From Mycolicibacterium septicum DSM 44393 (GTDB taxonomy: Bacteria > Actinomycetota > Actinomycetes > Mycobacteriales > Mycobacteriaceae): a DNA stretch of 41,772 nt. Made by a program: the position numbers and the translations under genes. Below are positions 8,095 through 16,545 of the stretch, piece after piece; positions within the stretch are counted from its first letter, which is position 1, and every line of letters starts with the position of its first letter. The stretch spans positions 528,035-569,806 of the forward strand of contig NZ_HG322953.1 in assembly GCF_000455325.1 (NCBI RefSeq), written 5' to 3'. The notes beneath the pieces are model-generated. The model did no database searches and was not told where the DNA came from. It worked only from the letters and a program-made list of their open reading frames with translations.

Positions 8095-9081
8095 TCAGCC
8101 GTTGAGGTCTCGAAATCCGGCGACGGTGTCGGCCAGCGTGATTCGCGGATCGCGGTAGGTGATGCCGAAGTCCCGTTCGCTCGGTGAATCGTCGGAAGCC
8201 GGCATCTGCGTGTAGTACTGCATCCCGGCCTCGGTGAACGGTGTCTGGAACGGCAAGAACGGGCCCATCCGGTCGAGTACCTGCCCCGCGACCCGCAGCA
8301 CGGTGTCGGGAACCGGGACGGCGAACATGGTCTTGTCGCCGACCTCGGTGAGCAGTTTGGCGAGTTGGTCCACCGGAATACGATGCCCGCCAGCCATATA
8401 GCGGCGGGGCCCGCGGCCGGGCTCGAGCAGCGCGACGTGCAGGGCGGCCAGGTCACGGCCGTCGACGATGGTCCACGCCGCACTGCGACCGGGGATCGCG
8501 CCGAGTTGCAGTGCGGCGGCGACACCCTCGCCGGCCTCGCCGAACTGGTTGCCCACCGGCGGACCCATGACCATGCCGGGATAGGTGATGTTCACCGGCG
8601 CACCGGCGTCCTGCATTCCGCGGGCGTAGATCTCGACCTGCGCCTTGGACCGCCCGTAGCCGTCGGTGCCGCCGAACACCGGCAGGTCCGCTTCCAGCGT
8701 TTCCACATCGGGATTGAACAGCGCGGTGATGCTCGATACGTGGATGATCGGATCGAGGCCGAGTTCTGCGGCGCCGCCCAGAACGTTCCGCGCACCGTCC
8801 ATGTTGGTGCTCATCATCTGCGCGGTCTGGCTCGGATCGGTGGCGACCAGTGCCGCGCTGTGCAGGACGGCGTCGCAACCCTCGAGCGCACGCATGACCG
8901 AGTCGCGGTCGGTGATGTCGCCGACCGCATGGCCGGAGACGTCGACCCCGAGCTTGGCGACGCTGGTGTGCAGCCGGTCCGGATTGCGCACCAGAAATCG
9001 GACGGAATGACCAGCGTCGGCAATCGCTTTCGCGGTCCACCCACCCACAAATCCGGTACCGCCGGTGACCAACACGCGCAT
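8095..9081 (-). CDS. NAD(P)-dependent epimerase/dehydratase family oxidoreductase (extended SDR)
   Basis: The 328-residue protein has a Rossmann nucleotide-binding motif GGTGFVGG at residues 7-14, HSAALVA in the middle, and the catalytic YGRSK (YxxxK) preceded by a Ser-rich strand (HVSSITAL). This is the extended short-chain dehydrogenase fold of dihydroflavonol-reductase-like and nucleoside-sugar epimerase-like enzymes. Substrate and pathway are unknown. The start has a clear Shine-Dalgarno (AGGAGG, eight bases upstream). It is a single-gene unit between the cutinase and the sulfatase. Confidence 0.8.
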   Translation of the reverse strand: MRVLVTGGTGFVGGWTAKAIADAGHSVRFLVRNPDRLHTSVAKLGVDVSGHAVGDITDRDSVMRALEGCDAVLHSAALVATDPSQTAQMMSTNMDGARNVLGGAAELGLDPIIHVSSITALFNPDVETLEADLPVFGGTDGYGRSKAQVEIYARGMQDAGAPVNITYPGMVMGPPVGNQFGEAGEGVAAALQLGAIPGRSAAWTIVDGRDLAALHVALLEPGRGPRRYMAGGHRIPVDQLAKLLTEVGDKTMFAVPVPDTVLRVAGQVLDRMGPFLPFQTPFTEAGMQYYTQMPASDDSPSERDFGITYRDPRITLADTVAGFRDLNG

Positions 9082-9192
9082 GACGCCAACCTCCTAGCGA
9101 ACCAACGACCGTCGGAAGGACGCTAGTACGTCAGGCGCCGCGGGGAAGCGATTTCAGCTACCGGGTTCAGCCTCCGTGCTGTCTTTATCGGC

Positions 9193-10860
9193 TCAGCCTC
9201 CGCGCAACGTGGCGAGTTCCTTCATATTCGCCAGCCCCTGCTCTTGCGCCTCGTTGAGGAACTCCGGCAGCGGGGCTCGCAGTTCGGGCAGCACCTCGTG
9301 GTCGAGCAGTGCCTGCAGGTCGGCCTGCTTGGCACTGCGGCCGGCCTGGTTGTCGAGTTCCTGACGGCCGGAATCGGTTGCATAGTCGTATAATTCGTGC
9401 TGGACGGGCCGCGATGTGTCGATGTCCATGCTGCCGGGCTTCCAGTAGGTGTACATGCCGAGCTTGGCATCCTGGGTACGCACGGCCACGATGTGGCTGG
9501 GCGCCGACGTCGGGATCTCGGTGGGTGGGCCGTCTGTGCCGAAGAACTTCTTTGCCAGTGGGGATTTCATCAAGGCGGCCATCTCCTCCACCGACATGTC
9601 GTCGGTGGCGTGCGCGATCCACGGCCGCCCGGGTGCCGCCGCATCGGCGGCGATCCCGGCGATGTCGGCGCGGCTCGCCAGGTAGGAGTAGCGGGAATCC
9701 GACCGCCAGTCCGTGCCGCCGTGCGCGATGGTCAGCAGGAGCGGCGCCAGGTCGGCACTGGAAGTCAGCTGGGTGCGGCTGTCGCCGGGGTCGGGTGTCA
9801 GGTGACCCGACGGGTCGCGGATGTAGAGCGGCACTCGGATGCTCTCCTCGTAGACCGCGGCGCCCTTGCCGCGCAGGCCGTGTGACCCGGCGTACTCGCC
9901 GTGGTCGGAGGTGAACACGACGACGGTGTTGTCGTCGACGTCCGGCCGCGCCGCCAGAATGTCGAGCACCCGGCCGATCTGGGTGTCCACCTGCTGATGG
10001 AGCCACAGGTACATGTCCAGGCAGCGTGCCCACTGCGCGGCTGACTCGGGCCCGGTGTAGTCCATCGCGCCGGTCATCAGCGGTGACATGAAATTCATGT
10101 AGTCGATCTGCAACTGCGGCTTGCCGCGGCGGCGCAGGTCATCCGCCGTTTCGAAGTTGACCGGCTTCGCGCTGAACCGGTGCGGAACATCTTCTGGTAG
10201 AGGGTTTTTCGGCCACCAGCAGATGTCATGCGGGTTGACCAGGGACACCGTGGTGCACCAGGGGCCCTCGTTCGCGTGGGCGTCTAACCACCCTGCGAAC
10301 TGATCGACGATCGACGGGTCCTGCTGCAGGCCCTGGTTCGGTGCGCCGTTGGGGGACGGGTAGGTGCCGCCGGAGAAGCCGTGGACGTCCAGGCCGTCAG
10401 GGGTGTTGTCGGCCACGCTGCCCAGGTGCCACTTGCCCCACCACCAGGTGCGGTAGCCGGCGTCGCGCAGCATCGTCCCCCAGGTCGGGAACCGGGCCGC
10501 CAGCGTCGACTCGGTGGGACCTTCTCCGGTGTACAGGCACCCGGTCTGATGGGAGTACAGCCCGGTGGTCAGCACCCCGCGCGACGGGGTGCACATGTTC
10601 GACGCGCTGTAGTGCGAGCCGAACGAGGTGCTGCGGGCGCGCAGCCGGTCGAGGCTCGGCAACAACGCGCCGAGCTGCTGGGTATCGGGGAACCATTGCG
10701 GGGCCCGCATCTGGTCGACGATGACGACGAGGATGTTGGGCCGGCCGGCTGTGCCCGGGCCGCGTCTGCCCAGCAGCTCGTAACCGCCGAATCCGACCGC
10801 GGCCGCGCCGGCGGCCACTGCCGCACCACCTAGGACTGTCCGCCTGCTGAGCTCTGCCAT
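9193..10860 (-). CDS. Tat-exported type I sulfatase
   Basis: From the ATG at 10860 the protein has 555 residues. The N-terminus SRRTVLGGAA followed by an Ala/Gly-rich hydrophobic stretch is a twin-arginine signal, so the enzyme is exported folded. The sulfatase core follows: ILVVIVDQMR (metal-binding Asp), then CTPSRG with Cys90, the residue converted to formylglycine in type I sulfatases, and later TSDHGEYAG (metal ligands). It probably hydrolyses sulfate esters outside the membrane; the substrate is unknown. No formylglycine-generating enzyme gene lies in the window. TACCGT at 10867-10872, six bases before the ATG, suggests a leaderless mRNA. The frame runs on upstream to 11553, but that part is antisense to the kinase gene and is not coding. 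Confidence 0.85.
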   Translation of the reverse strand: MAELSRRTVLGGAAVAAGAAAVGFGGYELLGRRGPGTAGRPNILVVIVDQMRAPQWFPDTQQLGALLPSLDRLRARSTSFGSHYSASNMCTPSRGVLTTGLYSHQTGCLYTGEGPTESTLAARFPTWGTMLRDAGYRTWWWGKWHLGSVADNTPDGLDVHGFSGGTYPSPNGAPNQGLQQDPSIVDQFAGWLDAHANEGPWCTTVSLVNPHDICWWPKNPLPEDVPHRFSAKPVNFETADDLRRRGKPQLQIDYMNFMSPLMTGAMDYTGPESAAQWARCLDMYLWLHQQVDTQIGRVLDILAARPDVDDNTVVVFTSDHGEYAGSHGLRGKGAAVYEESIRVPLYIRDPSGHLTPDPGDSRTQLTSSADLAPLLLTIAHGGTDWRSDSRYSYLASRADIAGIAADAAAPGRPWIAHATDDMSVEEMAALMKSPLAKKFFGTDGPPTEIPTSAPSHIVAVRTQDAKLGMYTYWKPGSMDIDTSRPVQHELYDYATDSGRQELDNQAGRSAKQADLQALLDHEVLPELRAPLPEFLNEAQEQGLANMKELATLRGG

Positions 10861-10893
10861 GTCCTCACGGTATGCCTCGCTACGATCGGTCGG
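10861..10893. promoter_or_regulatory. 33-bp divergent promoter gap with a -10 element on each strand
   Basis: Minus strand: TACCGT (10872-10867), six bases, then the sulfatase ATG. Plus strand: TACGAT (10881-10886), seven bases, then the kinase GTG. Neither start has a properly spaced Shine-Dalgarno. The two promoters must place their -35 regions inside each other's coding sequence. Confidence 0.5.
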
Positions 10894-11448
10894 GTGTTGA
10901 CGGCTCAAGATCCAGTGACCTGGCAGCCGCGGCGCATCGCCGTCGCCGGGGTGACGGGGTCGGGCAAGACGACGCTCGCGACGCGACTGTCGCATCAGTT
11001 CGACCTGCCGTACGTCGAGATCGACAGTCTCTATCACGGGTCCGGCTGGGAACCCCGACCCACGTTCATCAGTGACGTCGAGCAGTTCATCGCCGGCGAT
11101 TCCTGGGTGATCGAATGGCAGTACCGCGCCGTGCGCAGCCAGATCGTGACGCGCGCGGACACGCTGTTGTGGCTGGACCTGCCGACACCGGTGGCCCTGC
11201 GCCAGTTGACGCGTCGCACCCTTCGTCGACGCCTCGGCCGCCTCGAGTTGTGGAACGGCAACATCGAACCGCCGCTGCGCACGATCTTCACCGACCGTGA
11301 CCACATCTTGCGCTGGGGTTTCCGGACCCGAAACAAGCTCCGCGACACCGTCCCTGCGCTGGGATCGCAGGTGCCCCATCTGCACATCGTCCGCTTCACC
11401 CGTCACCGCGATGTCGAGGCCTGGTTGCGCCGCGTTGCTCCCGCCTGA
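10894..11448 (+). CDS. P-loop kinase, adenylate-kinase / FlaR-like
   Basis: The 184-residue cytosolic protein has Walker A GVTGSGKTTLA at about residues 19-29. It then shows the pattern YVEIDSLYHGSGW and WVIEWQYR typical of the small adenylate-kinase-like 'topology modulation' (FlaR) ATPases, followed by an Arg-rich lid segment (RRTLRRRLGR). The substrate is unknown. The GTG start is supported by TACGAT seven bases upstream (leaderless). It lies 35 bases before tldD in the same direction, but tldD has its own -10-like element. Confidence 0.75.
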   Translation: MLTAQDPVTWQPRRIAVAGVTGSGKTTLATRLSHQFDLPYVEIDSLYHGSGWEPRPTFISDVEQFIAGDSWVIEWQYRAVRSQIVTRADTLLWLDLPTPVALRQLTRRTLRRRLGRLELWNGNIEPPLRTIFTDRDHILRWGFRTRNKLRDTVPALGSQVPHLHIVRFTRHRDVEAWLRRVAPA

Positions 11449-11483
11449 ACCAAGTCGCCCGGCGGCGCCGCTACCGTAGGGGC

Positions 11484-13001
11484 GTGACAGCTCAACGACG
11501 CGTGGACGCCGACTTCCTGGAGCTGCCCCGGTTCGAGTTGGCTGACGCGGCACTGTCCGCGGCAGCCGCCGCCGGCGCCAGCTACGCCGATCTGCGGATT
11601 CACCGCATCACCACCGAGATCATCCAACTGCGCGACGGCGAGTTGGAGATGTCGGTGGTCAACCGCGAGGTGGGTCTGGCGGTGCGGGTGATCGTCGACG
11701 GCGCGTGGGGATTCGCCTCCCATGCCGAACTGGCGCCCGAGGTGGCGGCCGAGACGGCCCGGCGCGCGGTGCAGGTGGCCACGACGCTCGCTCCGCTGAA
11801 CGCCGAGCGCATCGAGTTGGCCGGTGAGCCTGTCTACACCGACGTGACCTGGGTGTCCGATTACGGTGTCGACCCGTTCGTCGTCCCTGCCGCAGACAAG
11901 ATCGCGCTGCTCGGCGAATACTCCGGCCGGTTGCTGGCGGCCGACGGTGTCGACCATGTGTCGGCGGGAGTGCACGCGGTCAAGGAGCAGACCTTCTACG
12001 CCGACACGTTCGGATCCTCGATCACCCAGCAGCGGGTGCGGGTGATGCCGACGATGGAGGCGGTCGCCGTCGACTCGGCCGCCGGGTCGTTCGAGACCAT
12101 GCGCACGCTGGTCCCACCGACGGCGCGCGGCTGGGAAGCATTGGCCGGCGACGACGTCTGGGACTGGACTTCTGAGCTGGCCGAGCTGCCGACACTGCTC
12201 GCCGAGAAGACCAAGGCGCCCTCCGTGGTCGCGGGCCCCACCGACCTGGTCATCGACCCGTCCAATCTGTGGCTGACGATTCACGAATCGATCGGGCACG
12301 CCACCGAATACGACCGGGCGATCGGCTACGAGGCGGCCTACGCCGGGACGTCGTTCGCCACCCCGGACAAGCTCGGCACCATGCGCTATGGCTCGCCCGT
12401 GATGAACGTGACGGCGGACCGCACCGTGGAATTCGGTTTGGCCACCGTCGGATTCGATGACGAAGGGGTGCGGGCGCAGAGCTGGGACCTGGTGCGCGAC
12501 GGCGTCTTCGTCGGCTATCAGCTGGACCGGGTGTTCGCTCCCCGCCTCGGGGAGGCCCGTTCCAACGGCTGTTCATATGCCGACTCGCCACACCATGTCC
12601 CGATCCAGCGGATGGCCAATGTGTCGCTGCAGCCGGGGCCGGAAGATCTCAGCACGCAGGATCTGATCTCGCGGGTGTCCGACGGCATCTACGTCGTGGG
12701 CGACAAGTCCTGGTCAATCGACATGCAGCGGTACAACTTCCAGTTCACCGGCCAGCGGTTCTACCGGATTCGCGACGGCCGGCTGGACGGGCAGCTGCGC
12801 GACGTGGCGTACCAGGCCACCACGACCGATTTCTGGGGTGCGATGGAGGCGGTCGGCGGACCGTCGACCTGGCGGCTGGGCGGGGCGTTCAACTGCGGCA
12901 AGGCCCAGCCCGGGCAGGTGGCCCCGGTCAGCCACGGCTGCCCGAGCGCCCTGTTCCGCGGCATCAACGTACTGAACACCCGGACGGAGGGCGGCCGATG
13001 A
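11484..13001 (+). CDS. tldD: TldD-family metalloprotease subunit
   Basis: The 505-residue protein belongs to the TldD/PmbA (U62) family. The catalytic zinc motif HExxxH is present as HESIGH (His267, Glu268, His272), followed by ATEYD, and the C-terminal half carries the family's Gly-rich strands. In E. coli TldD and TldE form a heterodimeric protease that degrades unfolded peptides and trims some ribosomal peptides; TldD supplies the active site. The GTG start is preceded by TACCGT and six bases, hence probably leaderless. Its stop overlaps the next gene in ATGA, so the two subunits are co-translated. It appears to correspond to M. tuberculosis Rv2315c. Confidence 0.88.
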   Translation: MTAQRRVDADFLELPRFELADAALSAAAAAGASYADLRIHRITTEIIQLRDGELEMSVVNREVGLAVRVIVDGAWGFASHAELAPEVAAETARRAVQVATTLAPLNAERIELAGEPVYTDVTWVSDYGVDPFVVPAADKIALLGEYSGRLLAADGVDHVSAGVHAVKEQTFYADTFGSSITQQRVRVMPTMEAVAVDSAAGSFETMRTLVPPTARGWEALAGDDVWDWTSELAELPTLLAEKTKAPSVVAGPTDLVIDPSNLWLTIHESIGHATEYDRAIGYEAAYAGTSFATPDKLGTMRYGSPVMNVTADRTVEFGLATVGFDDEGVRAQSWDLVRDGVFVGYQLDRVFAPRLGEARSNGCSYADSPHHVPIQRMANVSLQPGPEDLSTQDLISRVSDGIYVVGDKSWSIDMQRYNFQFTGQRFYRIRDGRLDGQLRDVAYQATTTDFWGAMEAVGGPSTWRLGGAFNCGKAQPGQVAPVSHGCPSALFRGINVLNTRTEGGR

Positions 13002-14359
13002 TCGGCGCACAGCAGGTCGTCGACATCGCCTTGGCCGCAGCAGATCCGGGCACAGAAACGATTGTGCTGGTCACCGAGCGGGCCGACGCGTCGCTGCGGT
13101 GGGCCGGTAACTCGATGACCACCAACGGTGAGACGGTCAGCCGCACCATCACGGTGATCTCGATCGTGCGCCGCGGCGACACGGCGCACGTCGGATCGGT
13201 GCGCTCCACCGAAGTCGATCCGGCGGTGATCCCGGACCTGGTGGCCGCCGCCCAGCGCGCCGCGGTGGCCTCACCCGAGGCCCGTGACGCCGCACCACCG
13301 TTGCCGGGCGCAGGAACGCCTGCCGACTGGGATGCACCGGTGGTGGGCACCGGTGCGCGGGTGTTCACCGGCATCGCCGAAGATCTGGCCAAGGGCTTCG
13401 CCGGTTCCGACCAGCTCTACGGATATGCGCGCCATGTCATGGAGACGACGTTCCTGGCGACCTCGACCGGGCTGCGCCGTCGCTACACCCAGCCGACCGG
13501 ATCGGTGGAGATCAACGCCAAGCGCGACGGGGCGAGTGTCTGGGCCGGGGTGAGCACCCCGGATTTCGTTGACGTGCAGGTAGATTCGATGCTGGACGAG
13601 CTGTCGCTGAAGCTGGGGTGGGCGCAGCGGACCGTCGAGTTGCCGGCCGGCCGCTACGAGACGCTCATGCCGCCCTCGACCGTGGCCGACATGATGATCT
13701 ACCTGACCTGGGCGATGGACGGCCGCGGGGCGCAGGAAGGGCGCAGCGCGCTGTCGGCGCCGGGCGGCACCCGGGTGGGGGAGAAGCTCACCGATCTGGG
13801 TTTGACGCTGTACTCCGACCCGTTCGAGCAGTCGTTGGCCTGCCAACCGTTCGTCGCCGTGCCGAGTTCCTCGGAGCGGGTGTCGATCTTCGACAACGGG
13901 ATGGACATCGGCCGGGTGGACTGGATCCGCGACGGGGTGGTCAACGCGCTGGCCTACCCGCGGGCCGTGGCCGCCGAATACGGCACGCCGGTCGCGGTGC
14001 CCGCCGACAATCTGCTGATGACCGGTGGCACAACCGAATTGGCAGATATGATCGCCGGCACCGAACGCGGCTTGCTGCTGACCACACTGTGGTACATCCG
14101 CGACGTCGACCCGACCGTGCTGCTGCTCACCGGGCTGACCCGGGACGGCGTCTATCTGGTCGAGGACGGCGAGGTGAGCGCCGCGGTGAACAACTTCCGG
14201 TTCAACGAGAGCCCGCTGGATCTGTTGCGGCGCGCCACGGAGGCCGGCATCAGCGAGGTCACCCTGCCGCGCGAGTGGGGTGACTGGGCCACCCGCGCGT
14301 CCATGCCGACGCTGCGGATCCCGGACTTCCACATGTCCTCGGTGAGTCAAGCGCAATGA
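12998..14359 (+). CDS. pmbA: TldE/PmbA-family protease partner
   Basis: The 453-residue protein shares the TldD/PmbA fold but lacks an HExxxH motif, as expected for the TldE partner, which lines the cleft without binding zinc. The C-terminal region shows the family pattern (VALPADNLLMTGG-like, then LYLTGLTRDGVYLVEDGE-like strands). It overlaps tldD by four bases, and the pair presumably forms a cytosolic heterodimer. It appears to correspond to Rv2314c. Confidence 0.87.
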   Translation: MIGAQQVVDIALAAADPGTETIVLVTERADASLRWAGNSMTTNGETVSRTITVISIVRRGDTAHVGSVRSTEVDPAVIPDLVAAAQRAAVASPEARDAAPPLPGAGTPADWDAPVVGTGARVFTGIAEDLAKGFAGSDQLYGYARHVMETTFLATSTGLRRRYTQPTGSVEINAKRDGASVWAGVSTPDFVDVQVDSMLDELSLKLGWAQRTVELPAGRYETLMPPSTVADMMIYLTWAMDGRGAQEGRSALSAPGGTRVGEKLTDLGLTLYSDPFEQSLACQPFVAVPSSSERVSIFDNGMDIGRVDWIRDGVVNALAYPRAVAAEYGTPVAVPADNLLMTGGTTELADMIAGTERGLLLTTLWYIRDVDPTVLLLTGLTRDGVYLVEDGEVSAAVNNFRFNESPLDLLRRATEAGISEVTLPREWGDWATRASMPTLRIPDFHMSSVSQAQ

Positions 14360-14374
14360 GCTAGGGAGGCCGAT

Positions 14375-15061
14375 GTGCTGTCGGGGCGGCAATTCACGGC
14401 TTACGGTCCGTCGCACTGGGCCGCCATCGCCGTGTTTGTCGTCGGGGCGGTGCTGGTGGTCTGGCTCGGCCGCCGTCAGACCGAACGCCAATCCCGGCTG
14501 TTCGGCCGCGTCCTCGGTGCACTGACGGCCGCGATCTACGTCGCGATGCTCGCCTACACGCTGATCCCGCCGTCCATCGAACGGTCCGTGCCATTGCGGT
14601 TGACCGACCTGGCGACTGTCGTCGGCGCCTACGCGCTGTGGTCGCAGCGACACTGGGCGTTCGTGCTCACCTACTACTGGGGTCTGGTGCTGAGCACGCA
14701 GGCGCTGATCTCACCGGTGCTCAAGAGCCCGGATTTCCCGCACTACGAGTTCCTGGCGTTCTGGTCGATTCATCTGCTCGTGGTCTGGGCGGCGATCTAT
14801 CTGACCTGGGGCCGGGGCATGCGCCCCCATTGGCCTGACTACCGGTTCGTGGTCGTGGTGACGGTGGTGTGGGCCGGAGTCACCATGGCGTTCAACGGAA
14901 TCGCGGGGACCAACTATGGGTTCCTCAACGCCAAACCCGCCACCGCATCGCTGCTCGATCTGATGGGTCCGTGGCCGGTCTACGTCCTGGTGGCCAGTGC
15001 GTTGGTAGCCGTGGTGTGGGCACTCATGACCTGGCCGTGGGAACGGCGCGAGGCTAGGTAG
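14375..15061 (+). CDS. TIGR02206 (YwaF-like) six-helix membrane protein
   Basis: The 228-residue integral membrane protein has about six helices and the conserved features PLRLTDLA and HYEFLAFWSIH, followed by TNYGFLN, all characteristic of the TIGR02206/YwaF family. No function is known. The GTG start has an excellent Shine-Dalgarno (AGGGAGG at 14363-14369). It follows pmbA by 15 bases and probably shares its transcript. Its last eight bases overlap the stop of the convergent symporter gene. Confidence 0.8.
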   Translation: MLSGRQFTAYGPSHWAAIAVFVVGAVLVVWLGRRQTERQSRLFGRVLGALTAAIYVAMLAYTLIPPSIERSVPLRLTDLATVVGAYALWSQRHWAFVLTYYWGLVLSTQALISPVLKSPDFPHYEFLAFWSIHLLVVWAAIYLTWGRGMRPHWPDYRFVVVVTVVWAGVTMAFNGIAGTNYGFLNAKPATASLLDLMGPWPVYVLVASALVAVVWALMTWPWERREAR

Positions 15062-16529
15062 CGGCCACCTCGTCGACCTCGGCGGTGTCGCGCCCGGCCA
15101 GTCGGTCGTCCCACACCCGCAGCACCTCGGTGGACGTGCGGGGAGTCGCCAGGCTGACAACAACGTAGGTTATCAGGCTGGACACCAGGCCGTAATAGAT
15201 GGGCTCGTTGGCCAGCACGTCACCGACGACCGCCATGGTGCCCAGCGTGACGAGCGTGCCGACCGCCATCGCCGCCAACGCACCGGCACCGGTGGCGCGC
15301 TTCCACAGGAACCCGCCGAGGATCGGCACCAGCAGGCCGCCGACGAGGATGTCGTAGGCGATGGTCAGTGCACCGACGACGTCGTTGAGCAGCGCGGCGA
15401 TGATGATGACGATGATGCCGAGCACCGCGACGTAGCGGCGGTCGGAATGCACGTCCACCTCCGGGTTTTCGGCCGCGGCAGGGCTGCGGCCCACCATGCG
15501 CAGCAGCAGCGGTTTGATGTCGGTACGGGCCACCGTGGCGGTCGCGATCAGCGCGCCCGATGCGGTCGACATCATCGCGGCGACGGCCGCGGCGAGCACG
15601 ATGCCGCTGATCCCCACGGGCAGAATCGCTTCCGCGATCTGGGCGTACACGTCGTCCTTGGCCTTGACGTCAGGCATGAAGGTCGATGCGGCCAAGCCGA
15701 TCAACGCCCCAGCGATTCCGTAGAACACGCAGTAGAGCGCAGCCGTCGTTCCACCCCATCGGGCGACCTGGGGGGAGCGTGCGGTGAACACCCGCTGCCA
15801 GATGTCCTGTCCGATCAGCATTCCGAAGCTGTAGACCACGAAGAACGTGATGATGGTGTCGGTACCGATCGCGGTCAGGTCGAACACCGCATCACCGGCG
15901 CGCTCTCGGATGCCGTCGAAGCCGCCGGCCCGGTGCCAGGTGAACGGCAGCAGCAGGAAGAACACACCGATCGTCTTGAGGACGAACTGGACCATGTCGG
16001 TCAGGGTGATGGACCACATGCCGCCGATCGACGAGTACAGCATGACGACCACGCCGCCGATGATCACAGAAAGCGTTCGGCCCGTGCCGAACAGCACGTT
16101 GAACACCGTCGCGTAGGCGATGGTCGAGGTGACTGACAGCATCAGCGTGTAGGCGGCCATGACCAGGCCGGAGGCCGAGGTCGCGTCGACTCCGTAGCGC
16201 AGGCTGAGCATCTGCGCGACGGTGTAGACGCGAAGGCGCTGAATGGGTCCGGCGAAGAACAGACTCAGGGCCAGCAGGCCGATGGCGATCGCCACCACCA
16301 GCCACATGCCGGAAACTCCCCACTTGTAGCCCAGGCCCACGCCACCGACGGTCGAGGCACCGCCGAGCACGACGGCCGCCATGGTGCCGGTGTACAACGT
16401 CGGCCCGAGGCGTCGGCCCGCGACCAGGAAGTCCGCGGAGTCCTTGGTCCGGGACTTCCCCCAGAACCCGAAGGCGAGCATCGCGAGGAGATAGATCACG
16501 ACGATCGCGATATCGACTGGTTTACCCAC
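15054..16529 (-). CDS. Sodium:solute symporter (SSS family)
   Basis: The 491-residue membrane protein has about 13 helices. It shows the SSS layout: FLVAGRRLGP early, GGASTVGGVGLGY, then TSTIAYATVFNV, SSIGGMWSITLTDMVQ and MMSTASGALIATATV. These carriers use the sodium gradient to import small solutes such as amino acids, proline or organic acids. It begins 16 bases after the ThDP-enzyme gene, with GTG start and an AAGGA site upstream, so it belongs to the guanidino-acid operon and may import that pathway's substrate. The substrate assignment is inference. Confidence 0.85.
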   Translation of the reverse strand: MGKPVDIAIVVIYLLAMLAFGFWGKSRTKDSADFLVAGRRLGPTLYTGTMAAVVLGGASTVGGVGLGYKWGVSGMWLVVAIAIGLLALSLFFAGPIQRLRVYTVAQMLSLRYGVDATSASGLVMAAYTLMLSVTSTIAYATVFNVLFGTGRTLSVIIGGVVVMLYSSIGGMWSITLTDMVQFVLKTIGVFFLLLPFTWHRAGGFDGIRERAGDAVFDLTAIGTDTIITFFVVYSFGMLIGQDIWQRVFTARSPQVARWGGTTAALYCVFYGIAGALIGLAASTFMPDVKAKDDVYAQIAEAILPVGISGIVLAAAVAAMMSTASGALIATATVARTDIKPLLLRMVGRSPAAAENPEVDVHSDRRYVAVLGIIVIIIAALLNDVVGALTIAYDILVGGLLVPILGGFLWKRATGAGALAAMAVGTLVTLGTMAVVGDVLANEPIYYGLVSSLITYVVVSLATPRTSTEVLRVWDDRLAGRDTAEVDEVAAT

Positions 16530-16545
16530 GATGTCAATCCTTCGG

